Of a stretch of 64,000 nt of DNA, positions 16,829-25,621 are shown one piece after another. The stretch covers positions 7,874,001-7,938,000 of the forward strand of contig NZ_CP109031.1 of assembly GCF_036226925.1 (NCBI RefSeq), written 5' to 3'. The first letter of the stretch is position 1, and the number at the start of each line of letters is the position of its first letter. The notes under the pieces are model-generated. The model made no database searches. It was given only the letters and a program-made list of their open reading frames with translations, and was not told the origin of the DNA. Source of the stretch: Streptomyces sp. NBC_00659. GTDB taxonomy: Bacteria > Actinomycetota > Actinomycetes > Streptomycetales > Streptomycetaceae. The translations under genes were made by a program, and so were the position numbers.

Positions 16829-18586
16829 GTGGACTCGTCTGCCGCCCCTGGCCCGCCAGAGCATGGCAGGCACAAGCTGCACGGCCCTTCGGGCCATGTC
16901 GAACGAGCGGAGGACGAGCGGCTGCAGCGCCCTCTGGGGGTGCGAAGCCGTCGCCTGCGCCTTTGCGGAGCGTCCCTGCTCCTCCTCTTGGCTGTTCTGA
17001 TGGCGCCCATCAGCGTCGTCGCCACCTGGGTAAATTCCGAGGTCACCGACATAGATCGGTATGAGCAGACGGTCTCACCCCTCGCCCGAGACCCCGCTGT
17101 CCAGGACCTGATCATCGAGCGTGCTACCGATGGTCTGGTCCACAAGATTGACGTTCGCAAGATCACCGACACCCTCGCTGACACTCTGGCCGACCAGAAT
17201 GCGCCCCGTTTCCTGGTCGACGCGGCCAGGTCGCTGGATGAAGAGCTCAAGGGCGGGCTGAGGGCCGGCGTGCGCTACACAGTCGCCAAAGTGGTGACGA
17301 GCGATGCATTTGCCAAGGCGTGGAACAGCATCCACCGCGGCGCGCACACCGCCGCGACGAACGTCCTCACAGGGGAGGCAGGCGGAGCGCTCGAGGTCAA
17401 GGGCGACACCATCACGCTGAACGTCGGCGCTGTCATCGAGGAACTTCAGAAGCAGCTGATCGGCGTGACCCTTGTCGGGGCGGAAGACATTCCCGGGGCG
17501 GACAAGTCGATCGTGCTGGTGCACAACGACCATCTGAGTGAGGCCCGTGATGCTGCCCGCTGGCTCAGCGTCGTCGCCCCGTGGTTGCCCTGGGCGGTGG
17601 TTGTGCTCGCCGGGCTGGGCATCTGGGCGGCGCCCTCACACCGGCTTGCGCTGATGGCCGCAGGCATCGGTATCGGCGCCATGATGTGCGTGCTGCTCAT
17701 CGCACTCGCCGTGATCCGCCAGATCTGTCTGGACGCGGTGCCTCCGGCAGCCCAGTCGCAGGACGCAGCAGCAGCCCTCTACGACACCCTGGTGAGGTTC
17801 CTCCGGCAAACCATTCTCACCGTGCTCCTCACCGCCCTGCTCACCGTGATCGCCGGGTATCTGTACGGACATGGCCGCGGTGCAGCCGCCGTGCGCACAG
17901 CCGCCGTCCGAAGCACCCGGACTGCCGGACACGCCCTCGCCCAAACGGGACTGAAGCCAGGTGCCGTCGGACAGTGGCTGCGCAGGCACAGGCCCCTGAC
18001 CACGGTCGTCGTCATCGCGGCCGGCGCCCTGGCCCTCGTCCTGTGGCACTACCCCACGCCCGCCTCCGTGGCCCTTGTGCTCCTGGTCGTCGTGGTTGTC
18101 CTCGCGACCCTGGGCGTCCTGGCCGCTGCTGACGCTGCGGAGCAACGCTTATCCGGCGAGGGCGGCCCTGGCTTGCCACTGAGAGTCGCAGGGCCCCGAA
18201 CCGGCCGATTGCCGCCCCTGATGAAGCACGAGCAACTTCTCTGTCAGTTAAGCGTGTTGAACGAACTTGGCCTTGGATCCCGAGCCCGCCAGGGGAACCC
18301 AGAGACGCCGTGGGCCCTCTGGCGGCCGATGTTTGCTGACGTGACGGCGGGGCATACGCGAATCAGTGCTTCGGACCGGAGGCGCACGCCGAGCAGGGGA
18401 TCACCCCGCCTGCTGCGATTTCCTCCGGCCATGCAGATCCCCCACACAGCGAACCCTGGCAGCCGTTCTCGCCATGCTCGGGCGATCCGCTCAGCGCACG
18501 GCAGGAGCCCGGCTATCGGCCCAGATCAACGAGGAGGCGAGTCGGATGCGGGAGCTGTTGGCCTCCGGCCACGACCGAAAGGGTGA
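16829..18586 (+). CDS. Large integral membrane protein of unknown function
   Basis: The 585-residue product resembles streptomycete integral membrane proteins without assigned function. The first membrane helix (CGASLLLLLAVLMAPISVVA) is followed by a long extracytoplasmic region of about 170 residues starting TWVNSEVTDIDRYEQTVSPL. Further helices occur near WAVVVLAGLGIWAA, MCVLLIALAVI, ILTVLLTALLTVIAGYLYG, VVVIAAGALALVLW and VALVLLVVVVVLATLGVL. The last 130 residues or so are soluble, arginine-rich and look like out-of-family read-through, so the natural stop may have been lost. The GTG at 16829 has GGAGGGAG six bases upstream. It overlaps the next gene by 41 bases. Confidence 0.7.
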   Translation: MDSSAAPGPPEHGRHKLHGPSGHVERAEDERLQRPLGVRSRRLRLCGASLLLLLAVLMAPISVVATWVNSEVTDIDRYEQTVSPLARDPAVQDLIIERATDGLVHKIDVRKITDTLADTLADQNAPRFLVDAARSLDEELKGGLRAGVRYTVAKVVTSDAFAKAWNSIHRGAHTAATNVLTGEAGGALEVKGDTITLNVGAVIEELQKQLIGVTLVGAEDIPGADKSIVLVHNDHLSEARDAARWLSVVAPWLPWAVVVLAGLGIWAAPSHRLALMAAGIGIGAMMCVLLIALAVIRQICLDAVPPAAQSQDAAAALYDTLVRFLRQTILTVLLTALLTVIAGYLYGHGRGAAAVRTAAVRSTRTAGHALAQTGLKPGAVGQWLRRHRPLTTVVVIAAGALALVLWHYPTPASVALVLLVVVVVLATLGVLAAADAAEQRLSGEGGPGLPLRVAGPRTGRLPPLMKHEQLLCQLSVLNELGLGSRARQGNPETPWALWRPMFADVTAGHTRISASDRRRTPSRGSPRLLRFPPAMQIPHTANPGSRSRHARAIRSAHGRSPAIGPDQRGGESDAGAVGLRPRPKG

Positions 18587-18938
18587 CCCGGACTCCGAGC
18601 AGTCGACCACCACGACCATCCCGCGCACCGCAGCCACCACACAGGAGGCGGGGGCGCCGCAAGAGCGACCGAGCATGCCGCAAAACCCCGGCGCGAACAC
18701 GGTAAGAGAGCAGGCAGTGGGCATTGTGATGGCACTCGGACGCCTGCCCGCCGACCAGGCGCGGACCGTACTGACGGAAGTCTCCCAGCGCACTGGCGTC
18801 ACGCTGCTCCGCATCGCCGGACTCCTCACCGCCTGGGTGTCCTGCGGCGAACTCAACCTTGGTATCCGCATCGCCCTGGAGGAAGCGATCCGGGCCCAGC
18901 GCCGCACTGCCCAGCCGGCCGGTCCAGCGACCGACTGA
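18546..18938 (+). CDS. ANTAR-domain-like protein
   Basis: The 130-residue protein has a three-helix ANTAR-like domain at about residues 60-105: REQAVGIVMALGRLPADQAR, then TVLTEVSQRTGVTLLRIAGL. ANTAR domains bind RNA hairpins and act in antitermination. Its closest relative in this window is the protein at 39163. The ATG at 18546 follows GAGGAGGCGAG. The overlap with the upstream membrane-protein frame supports the view that the upstream tail is not natural. Confidence 0.65.
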   Translation: MRELLASGHDRKGDPDSEQSTTTTIPRTAATTQEAGAPQERPSMPQNPGANTVREQAVGIVMALGRLPADQARTVLTEVSQRTGVTLLRIAGLLTAWVSCGELNLGIRIALEEAIRAQRRTAQPAGPATD

Positions 18939-19059
18939 GCACCCTGGAACACCGGACGTAGGCGCGCCGGCCGACCGCTGTCCGAACCTGTGCCCGCGCA
19001 GCGCGGTGAAGCAGGAACCCAGCTGCGGTGCGGCGCTGCGTCAGATGACCAGCAGGCGG

Positions 19060-19235
19060 TTGAAGAACGAAATGGAGAACTGCGGCCAGTGCCCGATCAA
19101 GTCCAGTTGCACCCGCAGCGACCGGCGGACACCAGCCTTCCTGCCGCAGCAGACCAGTCCCTGGAGGCGAACTACGCGATGCGGGGCTGGCATCGAGAGT
19201 AGTGCGTATCGGGCGGATGGAAGCGGTACTTGAAT
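19060..19235 (+). mobile_element. IS1182-type transposase remnant
   Basis: One frame gives ENCGQCPIKSSCTRSDRRTP, the cysteine cluster of IS1182-family transposases, and a shifted frame gives QSLEANYAMR beside GAGIESS, the conserved RAGIEGT-type segment that follows. Only about 55 codons survive and at least one frameshift separates the pieces. Confidence 0.5.
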
Positions 19236-19379
19236 GCTCACCCTGACGGTGAATCCCAGCCCAATGTGCCCTGCTCCGCAGGAGTCCGTTTCCTCCCCGG
19301 CCTGAAGGCCGGAGTACCCACGGAGGGGTTCCGACGCGGCTTCTTGCCGTCGGCTCCCGGCGCCCTGACGGGCGCTCCG

Positions 19380-19707
19380 TCGGCTTCGTTGCTTCGGCGG
19401 CGCGGCGGTGTTCGTCGTTGATGCGCTGGGCTTCTTCGAGTTGGTCTTCGAGGACGACGATGCGGCAGGCGGCTTCGATCGGGGTGCCGTTGTCGACGAG
19501 TTCCCGGGCGCGGGCGGCGATGCGCAGTTGGTAGCGGGAGTAGCGGCGGTGGCCGCTCGCGGAGCGCAGCGGGGTGATCAGGCGGGCGTCGCCGAGGGCG
19601 CGGAGGAAGCCCCGGGTGGTGCCAGGAGTTCAGCGGCCCGGCCCATCGTGTATGCGGGCGGGGTAGTCGTCATCGTCGAGTCGGCCGAACGCGTCGTCTG
19701 CTGTCAT
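19380..19707 (-). pseudogene. MerR-family regulator, frameshifted
   Basis: From ATG 19707 the frame reads TADDAFGRLDDDDYPA and soon stops. Other frames continue as YTMGRAAELL and then GFLRALGDARLITPLRSASG, HRRYSRYQLRIAARARELVD, TPIEAACRIVVLEDQLEEAQ. This is a well-known streptomycete MerR/HspR-like regulator. Two shifts, an insertion near 19653 and a one-base loss near 19625, cancel each other, so the C-terminal part returns to the opening frame. Either the gene is recently inactivated or these are sequence errors. Confidence 0.75.
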
Positions 19708-19993
19708 TGCACCTCTTCGTGGAACGCGTCGAGGAGCCCTGGTGTTGTACGGCACCAGGGCCCCGAAGGAACTGCACACGATCTGCCGACCCGAGAACTT
19801 GGCAGAGTGAACACGACGACAAGCCTTCCGACCTTGCAGGGGTTGGCGGGTCATTCGGCCCCGAACTCGAACCCATCGACATCGCGGCCACCCCTCCGCC
19901 AGCTCGAACAAACGCCCAAACCAACGCGACGGCAACGCGGGTAACGTCCTCCGCCACCGCTGACCAGCCACGGGAGTCGCACGGCGACCCCCG
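19708..19993. other. No gene seen; small hairpin
   Basis: I see no gene here. A 9-bp hairpin (GCCCTGGTG with its complement, 19736-19761) lies just upstream of the MerR remnant on its leader side. Confidence 0.45.
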
Positions 19994-20018
19994 GAATCAA
20001 CGTCGGCCGGAGGGGTAC
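19994..20018 (+). promoter_or_regulatory. Sigma-B-like promoter
   Basis: GAAT-N15-GGGTAC is a full match to GNNT-N14-16-GGGTAY. It predicts a transcript starting about 30 bases before the GTG of the gene at 20057. Confidence 0.6.
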
Positions 20019-20056
20019 TCGCGCGTCAAGTGAGGACGCGAGGAAGCGAGAACGCC

Positions 20057-20332
20057 GTGAACGATCGCCGCCCGGAAGGCCCTGGGAAAGGCGGAGGGCC
20101 GACACCGAAGCCGATACCGAGGGACCTGCCCGATCAACAGGCCGCAGCCGATGAGGCCCCTTGGGACGTAGTGGGCGGGGAGATGCAGTCGACCTTCGTC
20201 GAGCGGGCCGAGCTGGAGGGCCTGGATCCGGAGGTTCCCGCTACGGACGAGGCCGGCACCGGGCGGAGGGGTGCCCCGCAGTCCGGCAGTCCGCATCCGG
20301 AGCATCCCGTGCCCGACGAACCGTCCGCCTGA
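20057..20332 (+). CDS. Hydrophilic protein of unknown function
   Basis: The 91-residue protein is acidic, proline- and glycine-rich and probably disordered at both ends: KPIPRDLPDQQAAADEAPWD and then MQSTFVERAELEGLDPEVPA. I do not recognise a domain. The GTG start follows AGGAAGCGAG and is correctly placed behind a sigma-B-like promoter, which suggests a stress-induced product. Confidence 0.6.
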   Translation: MNDRRPEGPGKGGGPTPKPIPRDLPDQQAAADEAPWDVVGGEMQSTFVERAELEGLDPEVPATDEAGTGRRGAPQSGSPHPEHPVPDEPSA

Positions 20333-20494
20333 CGCATCTCCGCGCGCCGCGGGGGCCGAGACACGTCACGCTGGGAGGCGCGCCCGCGGATTCCAGCTAC
20401 GCGAAAAGGACAGGTGATGGGTGTGCGCACGTGGGTCGGCGAACGGCCCGTCTATGGCCGGCTGACCGGATCCGACCCACTGCTCAGCGCGTAC

Positions 20495-20635
20495 GACCCG
20501 CTGCCGGTGCGGCCGCCCTCGGCGCCGTCACGGGGAGGCTGCCCCGCGTCGGCGCCATCGCGACAGTGGGAGCCGCGCTGCACGGACCAGCGCTGGCCTC
20601 GTATAGCGCCGTCCTCGCCGTTCCCGCCCGGCACA
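20495..20635 (+). pseudogene. Internal fragment of an NrfD-like membrane gene
   Basis: One frame reads AAALGAVTGRLPRVGAIATV and GAALHGPALASYSAVLAVPA. This matches two helices of NrfD/polysulphide-reductase-type membrane subunits of streptomycetes, which run about 300 residues. No start, other helices or neighbouring Fe-S subunit remain. Confidence 0.5.
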
Positions 20636-20699
20636 GTCGCCCGCCCGCGGCTAGGACCGAAGTACGCAGTCGTACCCCAGCGGAAAGGAGAGCGATCCG

Positions 20700-21044
20700 A
20701 TGGGCACCGTGTCTCTCACTGGAGGGTCCAAGGAGGACGTCGCCACCGTGTTCGGCGTTCTGCGGACGGCGTTCCCGACCGACCGGCCCGCCGACGACAT
20801 CCCTCACGAGCAGGCGGGCGACCGCCCTCCCGTGTGGAGCGCGGACTTCGACCCGACCGAGGAACGCATACCGACCGGCCCCACCCCGCTGGAGGGATCG
20901 ATCAGCGCCACGTTGCAGGGCGGCTACGTCGCCCTGGACAGGCTCCTTGAGGCCCTGAGCGGCTCGTTCGCGGTCCAGGAGCAGGGGACGGCGTCGGGAG
21001 ACCAGGAGAAGGAGGTCGACCTGCGACTGATGACGCAGCCGTAA
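20700..21044 (+). CDS. Conserved hypothetical protein before F420-type oxidoreductase
   Basis: The 114-residue soluble protein begins TVSLTGGSKEDVATVFGVLR and includes WSADFDPTEERIPTGPTPLE and a helix GYVALDRLLEALSGSFAV. I recall similar small actinobacterial proteins but no function. The ATG has AAAGGAGAG upstream. It is 126 bases from the flavin/F420-type oxidoreductase at 21171 on the same strand. Confidence 0.65.
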   Translation: MGTVSLTGGSKEDVATVFGVLRTAFPTDRPADDIPHEQAGDRPPVWSADFDPTEERIPTGPTPLEGSISATLQGGYVALDRLLEALSGSFAVQEQGTASGDQEKEVDLRLMTQP

Positions 21045-21170
21045 GGAGAGGCGGCGGTCGCGCGGCAGACGCCCGCGCGGTACCGGCCCCACGTGGGTTC
21101 CGGTCCGTCGACCCGGCAGGAGACGACCCCTGGCCGCCCCAGCGGCGCCGGGCACGAGGAGGAGGGCGAC

Positions 21171-22136
21171 ATGGTGCGGATCGGGTACACGATGATGACG
21201 GAACAGGCCGGTCCGCGTGAACTCGTCGGCCATGTGGCTGGAGCCGAGCGCGCCGGCTTCGACTTCTCCGTCACGTCCGACCACTACTTCCCCTGGCTGG
21301 ACTCCCAGGGACACGCACCGTACGCCTGGAGTGTCCTCGGCGCCGCCGCGCAGGCCACCGAGCGCATTCCCCTGATGACGTACGTGACGTGCCCGACCAC
21401 CCGCTACCACCCCGCGGTCGTCGCCCAGAAGGCCGCCACCCTGCAACTGCTTTCCCAGGGACGCTTCCGCCTGGGTCTCGGCTCCGGCGAGAACCTCAAC
21501 GAGCATGTGGTGGGCGGCGGATGGCCCGCCGCACACGTCCGGCTGGACATGCTCGAAGAGGCCGTGGAGATCATCCGCTCGCTCTTCGCGGGCGGGAGCG
21601 TCAACCACCACGGTGCCCACTTCGACGTCGAGAACGCCCGACTGTGGGATCTGCCCGACACGCCCCCGCCGATCGGAGTCGCCGTCTCCGGTGAGCGCTC
21701 GTGCGAAGTCGCCGGACACCTCGCCGACTTGCTGATCGCCACCGAACCCAAGGCCGACCTGATCTCCGCGTTCGACCGGCACGGCGGCGCCGGCAAGCCC
21801 AAGGTGGGCCAGCTGCCCATCTGTTACGACACGGACCGGGACGCGGCCATCGCCCGCGCCCATGACCAGTTCCGCTGGTTCGGCGGCGGATGGCCGGTCA
21901 ACGCCGAACTGCCCGGCCCCGAAGGATTCGTCGGCGCGACCCAGTTCGTACGTCCCGAGGACGTGGCCGAGTCCATTCCGTGCGGAGACGACGTGGACTC
22001 CGTCGTCGACGCGGTACGGTCCTTCGTCGAAGCGGGGTTCACCGAGGTCGCGCTCATCCAGATCGGCGGTGACCACCAGGAGCCGTACCTGGAATGGGCC
22101 GAGCGGAAGCTGCTTCCCGCCCTGCGCGAACTGTGA
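21171..22136 (+). CDS. LLM-class F420-dependent oxidoreductase
   Basis: The 321-residue protein is a luciferase-like TIM-barrel enzyme of the F420-dependent, glucose-6-phosphate-dehydrogenase-like group. Typical segments are RIGYTMMTEQAGPRELVGHV, FSVTSDHYFPWLDSQGHAPY, TYVTCPTTRYHPAVVAQKAA and LGLGSGENLNEHVVGGGWP. The histidine of SDHYFPW and the GSGENLNEH loop contact cofactor and substrate in the family. The ATG has GAGGAGGGCGAC upstream. The substrate is not predictable. It is followed after 19 bases by a HAD hydrolase, probably in one operon. Confidence 0.88.
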   Translation: MVRIGYTMMTEQAGPRELVGHVAGAERAGFDFSVTSDHYFPWLDSQGHAPYAWSVLGAAAQATERIPLMTYVTCPTTRYHPAVVAQKAATLQLLSQGRFRLGLGSGENLNEHVVGGGWPAAHVRLDMLEEAVEIIRSLFAGGSVNHHGAHFDVENARLWDLPDTPPPIGVAVSGERSCEVAGHLADLLIATEPKADLISAFDRHGGAGKPKVGQLPICYDTDRDAAIARAHDQFRWFGGGWPVNAELPGPEGFVGATQFVRPEDVAESIPCGDDVDSVVDAVRSFVEAGFTEVALIQIGGDHQEPYLEWAERKLLPALREL

Positions 22137-22155
22137 GAGGGCGAGGACACCCGCG

Positions 22156-22827
22156 ATGACCACGAAGCGCGCCGCCATCTTCGATGTCGACGGAACACTC
22201 GTCGACACCAACCACCTGCATGTCGTCACCTGGTGGGAGGCCTTCCGCCAGGCCGGCCACCGCGTCCCCATGCGTGACATCCACCGGGCCGTGGGCCTTG
22301 GCAGCGACGACCTGATCGAGCACCTGCTCGGCAAGGACCGCGACCCCGGGGACGACGAACAATTGGTCGCGGCCCACCACGCGCTCTACGCAACGTACTT
22401 CGACCGGTTGCCGCCACTGGACGCGGCCGGCGAACTGCTGCGCACCCTCGCCGGCCGGGGCTGGGAGATCGTCCTGGCGACCTCGGCGAGCGGCGCGGAA
22501 CTCTCCGCGCTCCGCCGTGCCATCGACGCGGACGACGTCATCCTCGGGGCGGCCAGCGCTGACGACGTCGCCGAGGGCAAACCCGCCCCCGACCCTGTCG
22601 AGCAGGCCAGAAAGCTCGCCGGAGTACCGAGCGAAGGAGCGGTGTTTGTCGGCGACACGGTCTGGGACATGAAGGCCGCAGTGCGGGACGGTGTGACACC
22701 CCTGGCGGTTCTGTCCGGCGGCATCCCGCGGACGGATCTGGTGTCGGCGGGCGCCCACGCGGTGTACCAAGATCCCGCCGACCTCCTCGACCGCCTGGAC
22801 ACCAGCGTCTTCGCGGACCGGGAATGA
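22156..22827 (+). CDS. HAD-family hydrolase
   Basis: The 223-residue protein has all four HAD motifs: IFDVDGTLVDTNHLH (motif I, nucleophile Asp), LATSASGAEL (motif II), the lysine in EGKPAPDPVEQ (motif III) and VFVGDTVWDMKAA (motif IV). The helical cap between motifs I and II is of the phosphoglycolate/beta-phosphoglucomutase type. It is probably a small-molecule phosphatase. It sits 19 bases behind the oxidoreductase. Confidence 0.9.
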   Translation: MTTKRAAIFDVDGTLVDTNHLHVVTWWEAFRQAGHRVPMRDIHRAVGLGSDDLIEHLLGKDRDPGDDEQLVAAHHALYATYFDRLPPLDAAGELLRTLAGRGWEIVLATSASGAELSALRRAIDADDVILGAASADDVAEGKPAPDPVEQARKLAGVPSEGAVFVGDTVWDMKAAVRDGVTPLAVLSGGIPRTDLVSAGAHAVYQDPADLLDRLDTSVFADRE

Positions 22828-22953
22828 CGCAAGCTGCCCTGGATGGCCGGGTTCGGGTTACCTGCTCCCTCGCCAGTGACGGCGAGAGCCCCCGTCCCGG
22901 GCAGGCCATATGGCCCAGGACAGGGGCGAACGTACGTCCCATCGGCCCCGCGT

Positions 22954-23498
22954 TCAGATGGTCGCGCGACCGAACTCGTGCACCAGGGCCTCGCAGAACG
23001 CCTTCAGGTCGTCCGACTTGCGGCTGGTGACAAGGGTGTTGGGGCCGCCGTGGCAGACCTTGACCTGTTCGTCCACCCAATTCCAGGCCCGGTTGCGGAT
23101 GTCGGTACGCAGGCTCGGCCACGGAGTGAGGTTGCGCACCGACATCCGCAACCTGGCCTGGACGAGAATCCACGAGGCGTGACAAATAGCGGCCGCTGGC
23201 TTGCCCCGCGTCGAAGAGCACCTTCACGAAGGCCACCGCCCGCTCGTCCAGGCGCAGTTGGTCGGGAATGGCGACTCCACCAGGCAGTACCGGACCGTCG
23301 AACTCGTCCACGGACGCGTCCCGCACTACCTGGTCAACAGGGAAGGTGCCTCCCTTGCCGAGAAGTCGGAAGGCTTGCACCTCTCCCGACTTCGTGGACA
23401 CGAGTACGGGAGTACCGGCGCTGGGCGCCACGGTGGCCAGCGGCTCGATCAGTGCGATCTGCTCCACGCGGTCCGGCGCCACGAGGAATGATGCGCAT
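22954..23498 (-). pseudogene. DJ-1/PfpI-family gene, frameshifted
   Basis: The pieces FLVAPDRVEQIALIEP, AFRLLGKGGTFPVDQVVRDA, FDGPVLPGGVAIPDQLRLDE, then in another frame AAAICHASWILVQARL, TPWPSLRTDIRNRAWNWVDE and VCHGGPNTLVTSRKSDDLKA, rebuild a complete PfpI/DJ-1-like protein including the nucleophile cysteine in ICHASW. Frames change near the start codon (about 23490) and near 23200. An intact relative lies at 51592. Confidence 0.8.
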
Positions 23499-23647
23499 TT
23501 GCGGGGGATCCCATCAGTGCCGATGTCGTGGGGGATGGTCGCGTTGATGCACCGCCGGCTCGGCGGCCTTCGATCCACGAAGCGGCTGCGGCCCCTTCCG
23601 CCGAGTCCCGGATCGAACCCCCAGGCTCCTTGAGGTGCCGGTACGGC

Positions 23648-23976
23648 CTACCGTTCGGCGCCGGGAACGGCGAGGGGCTCGCTCGGAGCCTCCTTCTTGG
23701 CCGATTCCATCTGTTCGCCCAGTTCGGTGAGCCGGTGCGGCCCATGGTCTTGCGTACGTCGGGGAACCATTCCTGCTCCTCTTCCTCGACGTGGTGGCGG
23801 ACGTTCTCCATGAGGACAGTCATCTTGGCGTCGAACCGTTCGTCCGTCGCATCGAGACCCTTCAGCTCGGAGAGCATCCACAGCACTACGTGATGTTCCT
23901 CGACGCTCTCCAGGACGTGGTCCTTGGTGTCGGGGGCGGCCGCCTGACGGTGGCCGACCTCAGGTTTGTCCGTCAT
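23648..23976 (-). pseudogene. Hemerythrin-like gene, shortened and frameshifted
   Basis: From ATG 23976 the frame gives KDHVLESVEEHHVVLWMLSE, FDAKMTVLMENVRHHVEEEE and WFPDVRKTMG. These hold the HHE iron-ligand pattern of bacterial hemerythrins. At about 23741 one base is missing; the next frame continues HRLTELGEQMESAKKEAPSE and stops at 23648. The N-terminal HHE half of the usual 150-170-residue protein is also absent. Confidence 0.7.
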
Positions 23977-24184
23977 GGCGGACCAGCGTCCCGGGCGGCG
24001 TGCCCTGCCCGGCACCGACATCAGGCATCAGTACCTCGCTTCGACAGGCCTGCTGCGGCGTCGTCCCGGGGGGCTGTAGTGGACCCGCACAAACGTGTCC
24101 GATAAGAGCAATTAGTCCATATAGGCAGGTTTTCATGTCTTTCTGCGGGTTACGCGAAAGAGGGCCAGGGGGCAGGAGGCCAAG

Positions 24185-24709
24185 ATGATCACCCAAGGGC
24201 GGATTGCCACTGTGTCGGACCACCCGGTGTACGACGTCGACAGAGACCAGATCGGCGACATCAAGCATGTCTTCCTCGACGATGTGACCGGCGAGCCCGA
24301 GTGGGTCAGCGTCATGATCGGGCTCTTCGGTACCAGTGAGTCTTTGGTTCCCACGCACGAGGCCACCTTGGTGGATGACCACCTCGAGGTTCCCTACGCC
24401 AAGGCCACCGTCAAAGACGCCCCCAAAGTCGACGTCGATGCCGGGGGCTTCCTCTCGGTGGACGAGGAACACCGCCTCTACGAGCACTACGGCATCGCGT
24501 GGGACGAAGATCGAGGCTGGCAGCAGGTCGTCAACCAGCCTGACCAGGGCGGAGGAGCCAGCACCGACTCCCGGACCGTCATCGATGCCACCGAAAGTGC
24601 CTTTCGCCCTACGACAACACCACCGCTTCGGGCATCGCCCGCGGCGGCAAAGAGAATTCCGACACCGAGTCTGCACGCTCCGACAGTTCCGAAGTCGGCG
24701 CCGCGATGA
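24185..24709 (+). CDS. PRC-barrel protein with frameshifted DUF2382 tail
   Basis: Residues 1-110 form a PRC-barrel domain: ATVSDHPVYDVDRDQIGDIK, FLDDVTGEPEWVSVMIGLFG, VPTHEATLVDDHLEVPYAKA, then the LSVDEEHRLYEHYGIAW motif. The normal continuation is in a second frame: from 24610 it reads YDNTTASGIARGGKENSDTE, TRSQEQGRVGRESPEAGRAR and LRLYVAPEERR, stopping at 24802-24804. That is the start of the DUF2382 stress domain, cut short. The frame actually open ends at 24709 in unrelated sequence. It is likely a damaged stress-response protein, though the PRC barrel could still fold. Confidence 0.75.
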   Translation: MITQGRIATVSDHPVYDVDRDQIGDIKHVFLDDVTGEPEWVSVMIGLFGTSESLVPTHEATLVDDHLEVPYAKATVKDAPKVDVDAGGFLSVDEEHRLYEHYGIAWDEDRGWQQVVNQPDQGGGASTDSRTVIDATESAFRPTTTPPLRASPAAAKRIPTPSLHAPTVPKSAPR

Positions 24710-24882
24710 CGCGGTCCCAGGAACAGGGGCGCGTCGGCAGGGAAAGCCCCGAAGCGGGGCGGGCACGGCTGCGTTTGTACGTGGCGCCCGAAGAGCGGCG
24801 ATAGGGACACCGCCGGGTGCACGACACCACAAGATTTCGATGGGCGCCACTCAGGTGTCCCACACTGATCGAGGCGACCACC

Positions 24883-25368
24883 ATGACAGACAACATCACC
24901 AGCGTCGGCGGAGGCAGCCGGCCTGACACAGGCGTCAGCCCGCTCAAGGGCCGCACCGGGCCCGGAGCTCCGGCCGGGACTCGAGGGAAGACCACCATCG
25001 CGGACAGCGTGGTGGCCAAGATCGCGGGCACGGCCGCCCGTGAGGTACTGGGCATCCACGGCCTGGGAGCGGGGATGGCCCGCGCCTTCGGCGCCGTGCG
25101 CGAACGCGTCCCCGGCGGGAGCGGAGGCGGAGCCACGCGCGGGGTGAAGGTCGAGGTCGGCGAACGCCAGGCCGCCGTCGACCTGGACGTCGTCGTCGAG
25201 TACGGCGCCTCCATCGTCGACGTCGCCGGCGAGGTGCGCACCAACGTAATCAGCGCCGTGGAACGGATGACGGGACTGGAGGTCGTCGAGGTGAACATCG
25301 CCGTCGACGACGTCCACCTCCCGGACGACGAGGAAGAGACCGAATCGGACGAGGGCCGCGTGAGGTGA
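24883..25368 (+). CDS. Asp23/Gls24-family envelope stress protein (1)
   Basis: The 161-residue protein has a low-complexity N-terminus and the Asp23 domain from about residue 35: KTTIADSVVAKIAGTAAREV, VKVEVGERQAAVDLDVVVEY, NVISAVERMTGLEVVEVNIA, ending in an acidic tail. In Firmicutes Asp23 proteins bind the membrane through AmaP. Here it opens a five-gene cluster (24883-27420) with a DUF2273-like protein, a second Asp23 protein, a DUF6286 protein and AmaP. The ATG has GAGGCGACC upstream. Confidence 0.85.
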   Translation: MTDNITSVGGGSRPDTGVSPLKGRTGPGAPAGTRGKTTIADSVVAKIAGTAAREVLGIHGLGAGMARAFGAVRERVPGGSGGGATRGVKVEVGERQAAVDLDVVVEYGASIVDVAGEVRTNVISAVERMTGLEVVEVNIAVDDVHLPDDEEETESDEGRVR

Positions 25369-25450
25369 TCGACGGCCGTGACCCACGGCCATGCCTAGTG
25401 CATGGGCGGGTGATCATACGGACGATCGCGCTCGCGAGACGGGTGAGTGC

Positions 25451-25621
25451 ATGATGAACGCAGCAACGACGGGCCTCGCGGCCGGCATGGCCCTGGGCTT
25501 CGCCGGCTACTTCGGCGGCTTCTGGGCATTCCTACTGGTTCTGGTCCTGGGTACAGCGGGGCTGATCGGCGGCCTCGCCTTGCAGGGTGACCTCGACCTC
25601 CGTACGCGGAGGCAGCGGTGA
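25451..25621 (+). CDS. Small DUF2273-like membrane protein
   Basis: The 56-residue protein has two closely spaced hydrophobic segments (GLAAGMALGFAGYFGGFWAF and LLVLVLGTAGLIGGLAL) and a basic tail. Its size and position between Asp23 genes match DUF2273 proteins of the AmaP locus. The family call rests on context. Its stop overlaps the next GTG by four bases, so translation is coupled. ATG 25451 or 25454 may be used. Confidence 0.7.
   Translation: MMNAATTGLAAGMALGFAGYFGGFWAFLLVLVLGTAGLIGGLALQGDLDLRTRRQR

Noticed and set aside
16829..18586. Treating the last 130 codons of the membrane protein as a real domain
   Set aside because: The tail is arginine-rich, without family resemblance, and overlaps the ANTAR-like gene; more likely a lost stop codon.
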